DNA of 64,000 bases, from contig NZ_CP040272.1 in assembly GCF_013393905.1 (NCBI RefSeq), positions 620,001 through 684,000 of the forward strand, given 5' to 3'. This document shows positions 42,367 to 51,956 of the stretch, piece after piece. The notes below the pieces were generated by a model that made no database searches, had not been told where the DNA came from, and saw only the letters and a list, made by a program, of their open reading frames with translations. Source of the stretch: Nostoc sp. C052 (lineage in GTDB: Bacteria > Cyanobacteriota > Cyanobacteriia > Cyanobacteriales > Nostocaceae). A program made the position numbers and the translations under genes. Numbering within the stretch: position 1 is the first letter of the stretch; each line of letters begins with the position of its first letter.

Positions 42367-44613
42367 CTATCTAGTTTCCCACCCCTTCGGAGGTTTGGGC
42401 GGACACCAAAATAGATTTTTACTGGACACACCAAGGGATTCCAGAATTCCTCGCATCACCTCTGTGCAGTACATCCAATGCCCCAAATCGTCATACATGC
42501 GATCGGGATTAAACTCGACATTGTAATGCAGCACATTGGGAAGGTCTAAAAACTCATCATCGCTTTGAGGAGAAAGCAGCAAGAGATGAAATGGCTTTCC
42601 CTGGCATTGTTTTTGCAGCTTGTTCACCAAATCTATCACACCACCGCGATCGCTAATTCCTGTGCGAACAAAAAGCACTTTGTCGCAATGGCGCAATGCA
42701 TACCAAAACCTTTCAGAGCGTGCTGTGTAACGAACGCGCATCCGTTCATGGACGGGAGACATATCGTTTTTTGGGTCGTCTGTCTCCTCAACTTCATGGG
42801 CAAAGGATAAACCCGACCACTTACTATGGTAAATTCTACCTGCGTCGGGACTGTAGTGTAGGAAGGCAGGGTTCCACATATCATCAAAACCGTGTGCGAT
42901 CGCATCGGCAACATCTCCAATATTGGTGGTGCGCGTCAGATCGAAGGGAAAGGCGGGGCCATCATATTCCATCTTATATAACATCATACGGACGGCACAG
43001 CGATCGCCAAGGGGAAGAATGGCCACACGGCTGATATCCGATAACTCACATTTATATTGGAACAACACCGCAGACTTAGGTGGTGCTTTCACCCGACTTT
43101 CTAACCCATCCTTACCAATCATCATGGTGCGAAAGGGGGCATCGGGATAAAGCGGATCTTCATAAACACCCGATGGCATAGCTTTAAGTGCATTGCAAAC
43201 CTCCGTCCACATCGGCTGGATATTGTACTCATTGTCTGATTCGTTGATTATCCAGAGGTGGCGTTCATCTGCTTGCAAAATCCCCAAATGCCCGTCATAG
43301 AATAAAACGTTGTTTGGCGAAAAGAGATTGAAGGCGGCGCTATATTCTAGATCGCTACCAGGAGGAATGTTTATTGTAGTTGCGATCGCACCATCTTCTA
43401 CAGCCAAAAAGGGGAGCGTCCCTGGCTGGGTATCCTTGGTAATGTAAATACCTGGTATCAATCCCCCCTTACTTTGCAGTGCAGTTTGTAGTTCCTGCCA
43501 ATAGGGAGCGATCGTATAGCTGTATTGTGATGGATTAACAATCCGCAAACGCTTCTCTTCGATACAGACAGAGAGATGAAAGCCACCATTATCAAAATAG
43601 ATGGGGAATTCATTCGGTTGCTGGGAGCGTTGTTTTTGTTTTGCTAATTCGTCTTTGTCGATATCGAATAAGTGGTGGTCGATCTGCTGATACATGAGGC
43701 TATGACCGACTGTATTCGGGTGAGCCGGATCGAAGGATGTCCCTGCTTTCCATCGTCCTTGCCCATCATCGACGGCTGCCAACCAATCCAATACAGTCAC
43801 ACCCCAACTTAGCATCCGGTTATGTGTGTCTCGAATCAGCCAGTAATGTTCCTGGGAATAATCACCGTTGGGGTAAACTCCGCCCAGAATCGGGATAGCG
43901 CCGATGTCCCGCGTCATTTTCACAAGCTGCTGCAAGCCACTTTCAAACCGCCGCTGTACCGCCCGACGTTCGTGAGGGGGACAGTAGGCTAATCCTTCGT
44001 TGCCCAGAGACAAGGCAATAATTACGATATCTGGTTGTTCGGGGATCACAACTGAGCCAAATCGAGCGATCGTTCTGCTGACATTCGCCCCCACCTCCGA
44101 CACATTCATGAGTTCATGCCCATATTTTTGCTGTAAAGCCTGTGCCAACAACCAAACCCAACCTTGCAAAAACCAGGCTTTATGACCTAATGCAACGGAA
44201 CTACCAATGACTACGATTTTTAACCCTTTAGACTCTTCATCCAGGGGGATTTTAACAGCAGGCTTATCAATATATCCGAATGGATAAGGTTGTAAATAAC
44301 CAAATGCGCCATCATCCACAATAATTGTGCTGGCATCATCATTAGAATCAATGGGAATCCAGCGGTTTGTATCTAGTAAGCTTTCCCATGTTGCGTTACC
44401 GTTTGCATCAAGACGCACATACTTGTATTCAAGTCTCTGTTGACAGCCTGACTCTTGAATGTCAATATCTGTCCACCATAAAGGATAGCGATCGCCACTT
44501 GTACGCAGATGGATACATTTGGTAATGTCCCACAATCCCAACTCTGGAGTAGAACCGACGATACCAATGGATTCGCCTACTTGCGTGTATGCACTGATTT
44601 GGAATCGATACAT
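42367..44613 (-). CDS. Three-domain fusion: CBM20 starch-binding, SGNH hydrolase, DUF1796
   Basis: A 748-residue protein with three recognisable parts. Residues 1-100 look like a CBM20 starch-binding domain (GIVGSTPELGLWDI, YKYVRLDANGNATWES). Residues of about 130-330 are an SGNH/GDSL-type esterase with IGSSVALG (nucleophile serine), LSLGNEGLA and DPAHPNTVGH (DxxH dyad). The C-terminal 250 residues resemble DUF1796, a putative cysteine-peptidase-like domain: LPLGDRCAVR, FPFDLTRTTN and YHSKWSGLSFAHE. No signal peptide is visible, so it is probably cytosolic, where glycogen is the only obvious polysaccharide. I do not know of a described protein with this combination; the function is not assigned. 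Confidence 0.75.
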   Translation of the reverse strand: MYRFQISAYTQVGESIGIVGSTPELGLWDITKCIHLRTSGDRYPLWWTDIDIQESGCQQRLEYKYVRLDANGNATWESLLDTNRWIPIDSNDDASTIIVDDGAFGYLQPYPFGYIDKPAVKIPLDEESKGLKIVVIGSSVALGHKAWFLQGWVWLLAQALQQKYGHELMNVSEVGANVSRTIARFGSVVIPEQPDIVIIALSLGNEGLAYCPPHERRAVQRRFESGLQQLVKMTRDIGAIPILGGVYPNGDYSQEHYWLIRDTHNRMLSWGVTVLDWLAAVDDGQGRWKAGTSFDPAHPNTVGHSLMYQQIDHHLFDIDKDELAKQKQRSQQPNEFPIYFDNGGFHLSVCIEEKRLRIVNPSQYSYTIAPYWQELQTALQSKGGLIPGIYITKDTQPGTLPFLAVEDGAIATTINIPPGSDLEYSAAFNLFSPNNVLFYDGHLGILQADERHLWIINESDNEYNIQPMWTEVCNALKAMPSGVYEDPLYPDAPFRTMMIGKDGLESRVKAPPKSAVLFQYKCELSDISRVAILPLGDRCAVRMMLYKMEYDGPAFPFDLTRTTNIGDVADAIAHGFDDMWNPAFLHYSPDAGRIYHSKWSGLSFAHEVEETDDPKNDMSPVHERMRVRYTARSERFWYALRHCDKVLFVRTGISDRGGVIDLVNKLQKQCQGKPFHLLLLSPQSDDEFLDLPNVLHYNVEFNPDRMYDDLGHWMYCTEVMRGILESLGVSSKNLFWCPPKPPKGWETR

Positions 44614-45344
44614 AGAGTTTATCCTGATTTAGTGAGTACGATACCAAACAGTCAGGCTGAATCTTTAAACCTATTTTGAGAATATCACATAGAAATCTTC
44701 AGAATCCGGTATGAATCTTGTTAAGTATACTGAAGCTCTGATTTACATCACTCAAAGCGATAGCACCCAAGATTTTCCAAGATTAAATCGGATTTTTATA
44801 AAAGATTTAATACTGATTAAACAGAATATATTGTATTAAAAGTCTTCGCACAACTAAGAACAAATCAAAAACAGGATAAGATTAAGTTAAATTTTTACTT
44901 CAGTAGCACTGAAATCCAAGAGTTGCTACGCTATATTGCAACTTCCTGCCTCCTTCACAATTAGGTAAGTCTGCAATAGATGCCCAACAATTGAGACTAT
45001 CAAGGGTAATTTTTGGCAAAATTTTATAATTGGTGAGCGCGCCGTAGGTATCGCTCTTATTAATCTCTGCTAGTTTCAGATTAAGGTTAGATGCCTGAAT
45101 ATGAGCATCAGAAAACATAAATAAATATTAATATCCCCATAGTTATATATGAATGAATAGTTAAATACTTTTAGGAGAGATAAAAATAGCTGGGATTTGC
45201 ATCGGCAGTGATTCTTGCTGGATAGAGTGATGCAAATACTTTCTAAACCTAAACCTAGAATAACAATTTTTTAGCTGGACTTGACAGGCATCGTGAATCG
45301 GTGACTGCCGAGAAACCTTGCGCTTGAACATGAAGGAAGCAACA
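44614..45344. other. Long intergenic region before the heme oxygenase gene
   Basis: About 730 bp. A 72-residue minus-strand ORF (44900-45118, MFSDAHIQASNLNLKLAEIN and onward) has no recognised family and may be a gene remnant. I see no terminator, repeat or operator. The promoter of the ho-hemN pair probably lies in 45120-45330. Confidence 0.4.
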
Positions 45345-46061
45345 ATGAGTAGCAATCTAGCCATCAAACTCCGCTCTGGAACTCAACAAGCCCACACATC
45401 AGCGGAAAATGTGGCATTCATGAAATGTTTTTTGCAAGGAGTTGTGGATAAAGACTGCTTTGCCAAGTTCTTAAGCAACTTGTATTACGTCTACAGCGAA
45501 CTAGAAGCGGCATTAGAGAGCCATGTAAAGCATCCTGTAATTAGTGCAGTTTACTTTCCTGAACTTAATCGCCAATCTTCGCTCGAAAAAGACATGGTGT
45601 TTTATTATGGGGATAATTGGCGAGAGCGAGTTACAGCCTCACCAGCTGCCCAGACATACATTAGCCGCATTCGGGAAATTTCTGCTAGTGAACCAGCCTT
45701 ACTGTTAGGTCATGCGTATACTCGCTACATGGGCGATCTTTCTGGGGGTCAAATGCTACAAAAAGTTGCTCAGTCTGCCCTGAAACTTTCGGGCTATGAA
45801 GGCACATCCTTTTACAACTTTGAGCAAATTCCTGACAAAAAGGCATTTAAGGATAAGTATCGTCAGGCATTAAATGCATTACCCGTTGATGATATAACAG
45901 CAGAACGGATTGTTGCAGAAGCCAATAATGCCTTTGGGTTCAATTTACAAATGGCTCAAGAGTTAGAGGGAAGTTTAATTAAAGCACTCGGTCAAGTCCT
46001 GTTTAATAGCCTCACTCGTTCTCGGAATTCAGGTAGCACTGAAGTAGCTGCGACTAATTAA
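45345..46061 (+). CDS. ho: Heme oxygenase (biliverdin-forming)
   Basis: A 238-residue ferredoxin-dependent heme oxygenase that opens heme to biliverdin IX-alpha for phycobilin synthesis. The proximal heme ligand is His17 in SGTQQAHTSAE; the distal helix motif GDLSGGQMLQ is present. ATG at 45345 follows GAAGGAAG, a good ribosome binding site, so it is preferred over upstream in-frame starts. It is 126 bp ahead of hemN on the same strand. In Synechocystis, ho2 and hemN form a low-oxygen operon under ChlR; here the partner suggests this is the microaerobic isoform, an inference. Confidence 0.92.
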   Translation: MSSNLAIKLRSGTQQAHTSAENVAFMKCFLQGVVDKDCFAKFLSNLYYVYSELEAALESHVKHPVISAVYFPELNRQSSLEKDMVFYYGDNWRERVTASPAAQTYISRIREISASEPALLLGHAYTRYMGDLSGGQMLQKVAQSALKLSGYEGTSFYNFEQIPDKKAFKDKYRQALNALPVDDITAERIVAEANNAFGFNLQMAQELEGSLIKALGQVLFNSLTRSRNSGSTEVAATN

Positions 46062-46187
46062 TTTTGTCATTTGTCATTTGTCATTTGTCATTGGGCATTA
46101 GAAAGAAGCTTGTTCAATAATTCTCCCCAATCCCCAGTCCCCAGTCCCCAATCCCCAATCCCCCTTCATTCATTGGAAAGCAACTCA

Positions 46188-47570
46188 ATGGTTTTTCTAT
46201 TACCTGGTGTCAAGTTTGATCTGGATCTGATTCAAAAGTACGACACTCGCGCACCTAGATATACCAGTTACCCGCCCGCTACAGAGTTAAGCGAAACATT
46301 CACTGAAACTGATTTTAAGGCCGCGATCGCAGCATCGAATCAACGCAAAACCCCTCTTTCTTTGTATTTCCATATCCCCTTCTGCCAAAGTGCTTGCTAC
46401 TTCTGTGGCTGTAACACAGTAATTTCCAACAACAAGAATATTGCTAAACCTTATGTGGAGTCTTTGGTTCAAGACATCAAAAACACCGCAGCCTTAATCG
46501 ATCCAGATAGAAAAGTGTTGCAAATCCATTGGGGAGGTGGTACTCCTAATTACTTAGAACGTCACCAAGTAGAATTTTTATGGAAAAACATCAATCGCTA
46601 TTTCAACATCGACCCCCAAGCAGAAATCTCAATTGAGATTAATCCCCGCTATATCGATAAAAACTACATTTTCTTTCTAAGACAGATTGGCTTTAACCGC
46701 ATTAGTTTTGGCATTCAGGATTTTAATCGCCAAGTTCAAGTAGCTGTAAATCGTGTCCAGCCTGAAGAAATGCTCTTTGATGTCATGAGTTGGATCAAAG
46801 AAGCTAAATTTGAAAGTGTGAATGTAGACCTAATTTATGGTTTACCTTATCAAACCCGCGAGACATTTCAAGAGACGCTGAAAAAGACGATTGAATTAGA
46901 TCCTGACCGAATTGTAGTCTTTAACTTTGCTTATGTGCCGTGGCTCAAACCGACACAAAAAAATATTCCTCAAGAAGCGCTACCCCCAGCAGAGGAAAAG
47001 TTAGAGATTCTGAAAATGACCATTGAAGAATTGACGAATAACGAATATCTATTTATTGGGATGGATCATTTTGCTAAAACTAATGATGAACTAGCGATCG
47101 CTCAACGCAATGGCACTCTCAAACGCAATTTCCAGGGCTACACTACCCACGCTGAAACAGAATTGTTTGGTTTTGGTGCCACATCTATCAGTATGCTAGA
47201 AGATGCTTATGCCCAAAACCACAAAGAATTAAAGGATTATTATCAGACACTTACAGCAGGTACATTACCTGTTAGTAAAGGTATTAAACTTACTCAGAAT
47301 GATATCATCAGACGGGATGTGATTATGGGTATAATGTCTCACTTTCAGCTTCATAAGCAAGACATTGAAAACAAATATCATATCAGTTTTGATGAATATT
47401 TCTCTGAGGAACTAGAGGCATTAAAACCACTAGAAGCCGATGGACTAGTCAGTTTATCAAAAAATCAGATCCAGATTACAGACATCGGTAGATTACTAGT
47501 AAGAAATATTGCTGTCATCTTTGATACTCATACAAGGACGCGAGAGACAAAATTTTCCCGCGCCATTTGA
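46188..47570 (+). CDS. hemN: Oxygen-independent coproporphyrinogen III oxidase (radical SAM)
   Basis: A 460-residue radical-SAM decarboxylase that converts coproporphyrinogen III to protoporphyrinogen IX without oxygen. The cluster motif is CQSACYFC at about residues 66-73, with GGGTPNYL and YGLPYQTRETF further on. The frame is open 39 codons upstream, but that stretch is low-complexity SPQSPVPSPQSPI encoded by the intergenic CCCCAGTCCCC repeat, so the ATG at 46188 (MVFLLPGVKFDLDLI) is chosen. The gene is linked to heme oxygenase, fitting a low-oxygen pigment operon. Confidence 0.95.
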   Translation: MVFLLPGVKFDLDLIQKYDTRAPRYTSYPPATELSETFTETDFKAAIAASNQRKTPLSLYFHIPFCQSACYFCGCNTVISNNKNIAKPYVESLVQDIKNTAALIDPDRKVLQIHWGGGTPNYLERHQVEFLWKNINRYFNIDPQAEISIEINPRYIDKNYIFFLRQIGFNRISFGIQDFNRQVQVAVNRVQPEEMLFDVMSWIKEAKFESVNVDLIYGLPYQTRETFQETLKKTIELDPDRIVVFNFAYVPWLKPTQKNIPQEALPPAEEKLEILKMTIEELTNNEYLFIGMDHFAKTNDELAIAQRNGTLKRNFQGYTTHAETELFGFGATSISMLEDAYAQNHKELKDYYQTLTAGTLPVSKGIKLTQNDIIRRDVIMGIMSHFQLHKQDIENKYHISFDEYFSEELEALKPLEADGLVSLSKNQIQITDIGRLLVRNIAVIFDTHTRTRETKFSRAI

Positions 47571-47596
47571 TATCATTTCTGCAAATGTTGCTGCCC

Positions 47597-47628
47597 AGAT
47601 CGCCGACTTCTGAATGAGTCGGCGATCT
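47597..47628 (+). terminator. Rho-independent terminator of ho-hemN
   Basis: The perfect inverted repeat AGATCGCCGACT-TCTGAATG-AGTCGGCGATCT ends 58 bp after the hemN stop and is followed by AAATTTAT. No U-run longer than three follows, so efficiency is uncertain. Confidence 0.6.
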
Positions 47629-47927
47629 AAATTTATCTGATATTTTTATTAATCAATATTTTGACGCATCTCCAAAAAGTTAGATAATATTTTAAATCTT
47701 AAGATAGATATAAGAAAATATAAATTAAATATTGTACTGTTGAGCCTAAGAAACTTTTAATAATAGTAGTAAAGATAAATTATTATCCAATCAATCTGGA
47801 TATATTTTTTTGTCTAATTTACAAACTATTTTGTCTAACTTTTGGATTCAGCATTTACCCCATCTGGTAGAAAGAATTTGAAATCAGAGTTGATAACTTA
47901 AATACAGGTGAGATTGTTGAGGCAGTT

Positions 47928-48206
47928 ATGAGTATTATTGCTTGGATAGTTTTAGGAATTTTGGCAGGTGCGATTGCTAAATCTATTTATCCTGGTTATC
48001 AAGGTGGCGGAATCCTTTCCACAATGATATTGGGTATCATTGGTGCTTTCGTTGGTGGAACTCTATTTACCTTGTTACGAACAGGAACTCTACAAATTAC
48101 TGCGGCTGGCGCTGGTTTAACTCTTCCTGGTATTTTAGTGGCTGTGCTTGGCGCAATTGTTGCTATTTATCTATGGGGATTAATCAGAAGAAGCAGCAAT
48201 GTCTAA
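47928..48206 (+). CDS. GlsB/YeaQ/YmgE family small membrane protein (paralogue)
   Basis: A 92-residue hydrophobic protein with the same pattern as the protein at 16932: GILAGAIAKSIYPGYQGGG, then GIIGAFVGGTLF and the ending IYLWGLIRRSSNV. Function unknown. It precedes Mn-catalase by about 165 bp on the same strand, so both may respond to the same stress. Confidence 0.85.
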   Translation: MSIIAWIVLGILAGAIAKSIYPGYQGGGILSTMILGIIGAFVGGTLFTLLRTGTLQITAAGAGLTLPGILVAVLGAIVAIYLWGLIRRSSNV

Positions 48207-48371
48207 TCGCTAACTGGCAGTTATCAAACCTGAGATAACTATTGTACTTTATTCAGTCTTCTAGTTCACCAATTGCAGAAGCTATCAAACATCAAATTAG
48301 CTCTATCTGGAAAAAGACTAAAAGATAAGTCGATTCATTCTGTAACACCAAATTTTGGGAAGTGTAAATCT

Positions 48372-49064
48372 ATGTTTTTTCACAAAAAAGAGCCTATTCA
48401 TGCAGTTAACGTTAGTGAAGCAAACCCTCGTTTTGCTCAGTTGCTACTAGAGCAGTTTGGCGGAGCTACTGGCGAACTTAGTGCAGCACTTCAATATTGG
48501 GTTCAATCATTTCATGTCGAAAATGCTGGCATTAAAGATATGCTTCAAGACATTGCTATTGAGGAATTCAGCCATTTAGAAATGGTTGGGAAACTCATTG
48601 AGGCTCATACTAAAAATGTAGATCAAACAGAGGCTTATAAAAGTACTCTCTTTGCAGTTCGAGGTATTGGGCCTCATTTTCTAGATAGCCAGGGTACTGC
48701 TTGGACTGCAAGTTACTTGAATGAGGGTGGAGATGTGGTACGTGATTTAAGAGCTAACGTTGCAGCAGAAGCCGGTGCCCGTCAGACTTACGAATCATTG
48801 ATCAAGTTGGCAACCGACAAAGGAACCCAAGAGACTTTAGTGCATCTGTTAACACGAGAAATTTCTCATACTCAGATGTTTATGAAAGCTCTAGATTCAC
48901 TGGGTAAATTGACAGATCCATTCTTTGGTAATATTAAGCCAGATGACACTGTTGCTCTCTACTACAACCTATCGACAAACGGCGATGGTAAAGACGAGCG
49001 TGGCCCTTGGAATTCTGAGCCAACATTCAAATACATTGCTAATCCCCTAGAAAGTCACTCTTAG
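48372..49064 (+). CDS. Manganese catalase
   Basis: A 230-residue di-manganese catalase of the Anabaena KatA/KatB type. The metal ligands lie in FGGATGELSAALQYW, IAIEEFSHLEMVG, EAGARQTYESL and REISHTQMF (glutamates and histidines). The frame is open 33 codons upstream, but MFFHKKEPIHAVNVSEANP is the normal family start. A clear terminator follows at 49124. It removes hydrogen peroxide without heme. Confidence 0.93.
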   Translation: MFFHKKEPIHAVNVSEANPRFAQLLLEQFGGATGELSAALQYWVQSFHVENAGIKDMLQDIAIEEFSHLEMVGKLIEAHTKNVDQTEAYKSTLFAVRGIGPHFLDSQGTAWTASYLNEGGDVVRDLRANVAAEAGARQTYESLIKLATDKGTQETLVHLLTREISHTQMFMKALDSLGKLTDPFFGNIKPDDTVALYYNLSTNGDGKDERGPWNSEPTFKYIANPLESHS

Positions 49065-49123
49065 AGTATAGATTGATTTTGAGCAAAGGATTTTTGGCAT
49101 ATCTGAAAAAATCCTAATCATTC

Positions 49124-49148
49124 GGTGGGCAAACAGCCCACCTTTTTT
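49124..49148 (+). terminator. Rho-independent terminator of Mn-catalase
   Basis: A seven-pair stem GGTGGGC/GCCCACC with loop AAACA, followed by six Ts. Confidence 0.85.
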
Positions 49149-49341
49149 AGTAATTTTTAGGCTGCTTATACCATTTTGAATTTTAGATTTTGGATTGGGA
49201 ATTGCTTTCTGTGTCTGGGTTGCGTGAAAATTTAAAATTTGGTGGTGCAACAATTTAGTCGCGGATCTCTTGATTCTGAATTCTGAATTCTGATTTCTGA
49301 TTTCTTCTTCAACAAACCTCGATCTCTCAGGACAATTTGTA

Positions 49342-49374
49342 TAAAAAAGAGCCAGAGAACTAACTCTCTGGCTC
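49342..49374 (-). terminator. Rho-independent terminator of psaK
   Basis: On the minus strand, GAGCCAGAGAG-TTAG-TTCTCTGGCTC is followed by TTTTTT, 50 bases after the psaK stop. A strong intrinsic terminator. Confidence 0.85.
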
Positions 49375-49424
49375 AAAGCTGGAGACAAAAGAATCATCAA
49401 ATAAAGGCTAACTTGGGTAAAAGC

Positions 49425-49685
49425 CTATATTCTTCCCAGGTTATGCAGCCCTAAGACAACGCCCACGCCTAAGATATGACCAAAGGCGGTAGTTGCTAAA
49501 AGGGCAGGTAAACCAAAACCACCAAATAAATTGGGTGAAGGTAGTGCTGGTTCTGCGTTGGGATACTTGATGCTAGATTTGCCAAAGGCGATCGCAACGA
49601 TATTAGCGAGAATTATAATCAGACCAACTGTTGGACTCCATTCCAGGGGTGTAGTTGCAGCAGCGAGTAAGGTCGAAGTAAACAC
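49425..49685 (-). CDS. psaK: Photosystem I subunit PsaK
   Basis: An 86-residue membrane protein at the edge of the photosystem I complex. It has two transmembrane segments (about residues 15-35 and 55-80) separated by the SIKYPNAEPALPSPNLFGGFGLP loop, a PsaK signature. The start is a GTG, supported by AGGAG nine bases upstream (AGGAGCAAAATCAG). An intrinsic terminator follows. It is transcribed away from Mn-catalase, converging on it across paired terminators. Confidence 0.95.
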   Translation of the reverse strand: MFTSTLLAAATTPLEWSPTVGLIIILANIVAIAFGKSSIKYPNAEPALPSPNLFGGFGLPALLATTAFGHILGVGVVLGLHNLGRI

Positions 49686-50303
49686 CTGATTTTGCTCCTG
49701 AAATTTATTAATGGTTGAAAATATAATCTGAAACTTTCCGAAGCAAATTCAATAAATTACCCGATTTTGCATCAATATTTAACAGTTATTCTTACTACTT
49801 AATACAAAATGAGTTCAACACGGTGAGTTAACTGTGGTAGATGGTTTGAACTTCAATATCTAAATTGAATATATACTTATTAAAGTTAATACTTATTGAT
49901 ACGTTGTTTTACTGATATGGCGTCAAGGCATCTATAGACCAAAAAATCCTCGACTTCTTCAGGAAGTCGGGGATTTGAGTCTCTCGGTAGAGAGCAAATT
50001 AAAAAAGGTTGCTATATCTATGAAATTAGAGCTAGGCATGAATTAAAAATATAATTTTCATCTATCAAAAGTATGAGAGGCAATAACGATTTTCTACATC
50101 TAAAGAAATTAAAAATAAATTAAATATAGATTAAATATTTGTATTTAATCTAAAAGTATACTTCTGACAGAGGATGTAAAAAAAAATTAGGTATAGTAAA
50201 TTAAAATCAATATTAATCAAAGTTCCTAAACAATTCAGGCAAGTGTTTTATTCACAAGCCTGGAACAGCCTAAAACTTTGTTAAAATCAGCCACACACAA
50301 ACT
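49686..50303. other. Intergenic region with a hairpin
   Basis: No gene supported. The inverted repeat AAATCCTCGACTTC...GAAGTCGGGGATTT at 49944-49976 is a dispersed Nostoc repeat and may act as a terminator. The rest is AT-rich and probably contains the promoters of psaK and of the glycosyltransferase. Confidence 0.55.
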
Positions 50304-51569
50304 ATGAACTCTACCACCGAAAAACGTATCGCCTTGATTTCCGTCCACGGAGATCCGGCGATTGAAATAGGGAAAGAAGAAGCTGGGGGACAAAATGTTT
50401 ATGTGCGCCAGGTGGGTGAAGCACTAGCGCAGCTAGGATGGCAAGTTGATATGTTTACCCGCAAGGTGAGTCTAGAACAAGACTCGATTGTTGAACACAG
50501 TAACAATTGTCGAACTATTCGTTTAAAAGCTGGCCCTCTTGAGTTTGTGCCGCGAGATGAGATTTTTGATTATCTACCTGAATTTGTGGATAATTTCCTC
50601 AAATTTCAAGTAAAAAATGAGATTACATACCAGTTAGTTCACACTAATTACTGGCTCTCTAGTTGGGTGGGGATGGAGTTAAAGAAAATCCAAGGGAGTC
50701 AACAAGTTCACACCTACCACTCCTTAGGAGCGGTAAAATATAACACTATAGAAAATATTCCTTTGATTGCTAGTGTGCGATTAGCAGTAGAAAAACAAGT
50801 GTTGGAAACAGCAGAGCGAATTGTGGCGACAAGTCCACAAGAACAAGAACACATGCGATCGCTAGTTTCCACTAAAGGCAACATTGACATCATTCCCTGT
50901 GGTACAGATATTCAGCAGTTTGGTTCCATTGGGCGAGAAGCAGCCAGATTTGAATTTGGTATTGACCAAGAAGCTAAGGTTGTATTGTATGTAGGGCGTT
51001 TTGACCAACGCAAAGGTATAGAAACCTTGGTGCGTGCAGTCAACAAGTCTCAACTACGCAACTCGAAAAATATCAAGCTAATTATTGGTGGTGGTAGCAC
51101 TCCAGGTAACAGCGACGGAATTGAGCGCGATCGCATTGAGGCTATTATCAACGAATTGGGAATGAGCGACTTTACCATTCTTGCCGGTCGTCTAAGTCAA
51201 GAGATTTTGCCAACTTATTACGCAGCCGCCGATGTTTGCGTTGTTCCCAGTCACTACGAACCCTTTGGACTCGTAGCGATCGAAGCAATGGCAAGCGGTA
51301 CACCAGTTGTAGCTAGCGATGTCGGCGGACTTCAGTTTACTGTAGTTCATGAAGAAACTGGTTTATTAGCACCACCACAAGATGTAGATGCCTTTGCGTC
51401 TGCCATTGACCGAATTCTCTTAAATCCAGAGTGGCGAGACGAATTGGGTAAAGCTGGTAGAAAGCGCGTCGAAAGCAAGTTTAGTTGGCATGGTGTAGCA
51501 ACTCAGTTGAGTGAACTTTATACTCAACTGGTACAACCAGTCCAAGAACCCCTATTGCTTGCTAAATAA
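50304..51569 (+). CDS. GT4 glycosyltransferase (sucrose-phosphate-synthase-like)
   Basis: A 421-residue GT-B glycosyltransferase. The N-terminal strand ISVHGDPAIEIGKEEAGGQN with GGQNVYVRQVG is typical of the sucrose-phosphate synthase/sucrose synthase branch of GT4. The C-terminal part has YVGRFDQRKGIETL and EPFGLVAIEAMASGTPVVAS with the E-x7-E motif. Anabaena SpsA enzymes of this size make sucrose-6-phosphate, so that is a strong possibility. A general mannosyl- or glucosyl-transferase cannot be excluded. No sucrose-phosphatase lies nearby. Confidence 0.75.
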   Translation: MNSTTEKRIALISVHGDPAIEIGKEEAGGQNVYVRQVGEALAQLGWQVDMFTRKVSLEQDSIVEHSNNCRTIRLKAGPLEFVPRDEIFDYLPEFVDNFLKFQVKNEITYQLVHTNYWLSSWVGMELKKIQGSQQVHTYHSLGAVKYNTIENIPLIASVRLAVEKQVLETAERIVATSPQEQEHMRSLVSTKGNIDIIPCGTDIQQFGSIGREAARFEFGIDQEAKVVLYVGRFDQRKGIETLVRAVNKSQLRNSKNIKLIIGGGSTPGNSDGIERDRIEAIINELGMSDFTILAGRLSQEILPTYYAAADVCVVPSHYEPFGLVAIEAMASGTPVVASDVGGLQFTVVHEETGLLAPPQDVDAFASAIDRILLNPEWRDELGKAGRKRVESKFSWHGVATQLSELYTQLVQPVQEPLLLAK

Positions 51570-51956
51570 TCTTCTCAGCAACTCGATACGGTTTGGATAA
51601 GATTATCTACATAGCGATAACTTTTGTAGAGACGCAAATTTTGCGTCTCTATTAGCTTTGGAAGTGATGGTGATGCCTACGCACCAAAGATAATCGATGG
51701 TACGGCTACTCCTGAAGAAGTTGTGAGAGGAATAATGATTGCAAACCCCGGATTTCTCACGCATAGTGTAGGCTTCAGGGGAAGAGGAGTGGGGGGGTAA
51801 GACTTCTTCCCCATCCTCCCACACCTCCCACACCCATTGGATTTATCACAAGTGAGAAAATCCAGGAAACGTGAGTGCCTCCCGTAGAGAAGGCGGGCTA
51901 CACCTACGCTAATATCAATATATAGAAGTATACTGAGCATCGACCTTTGAACGCGA
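51570..51956. other. Intergenic region with repeats and a possible coding relic
   Basis: A perfect hairpin of the GTAGAGACG family (AGAGACGCAAA/TTTGCGTCTCT, 51628-51650) is a likely terminator for the GT4 gene. Bases of about 51664-51765 read in one plus-strand frame as GSDGDAYAPKIIDGTATPEE followed by VVRGIMIANPGF, which looks coding, but no family is recognised and it runs into GGGGAAGAGGAGTGGGGGGG repeats. Confidence 0.45.

Noticed and set aside
44900..45118. 72-codon minus-strand ORF as a real gene
   Set aside because: No family recognised and no ribosome binding site; kept only as a note in the intergenic entry.
46071..46187. N-terminal extension of HemN
   Set aside because: Encoded by low-complexity TCATTTG and CCCCAGTCC repeats; the ATG at 46188 matches the family start.
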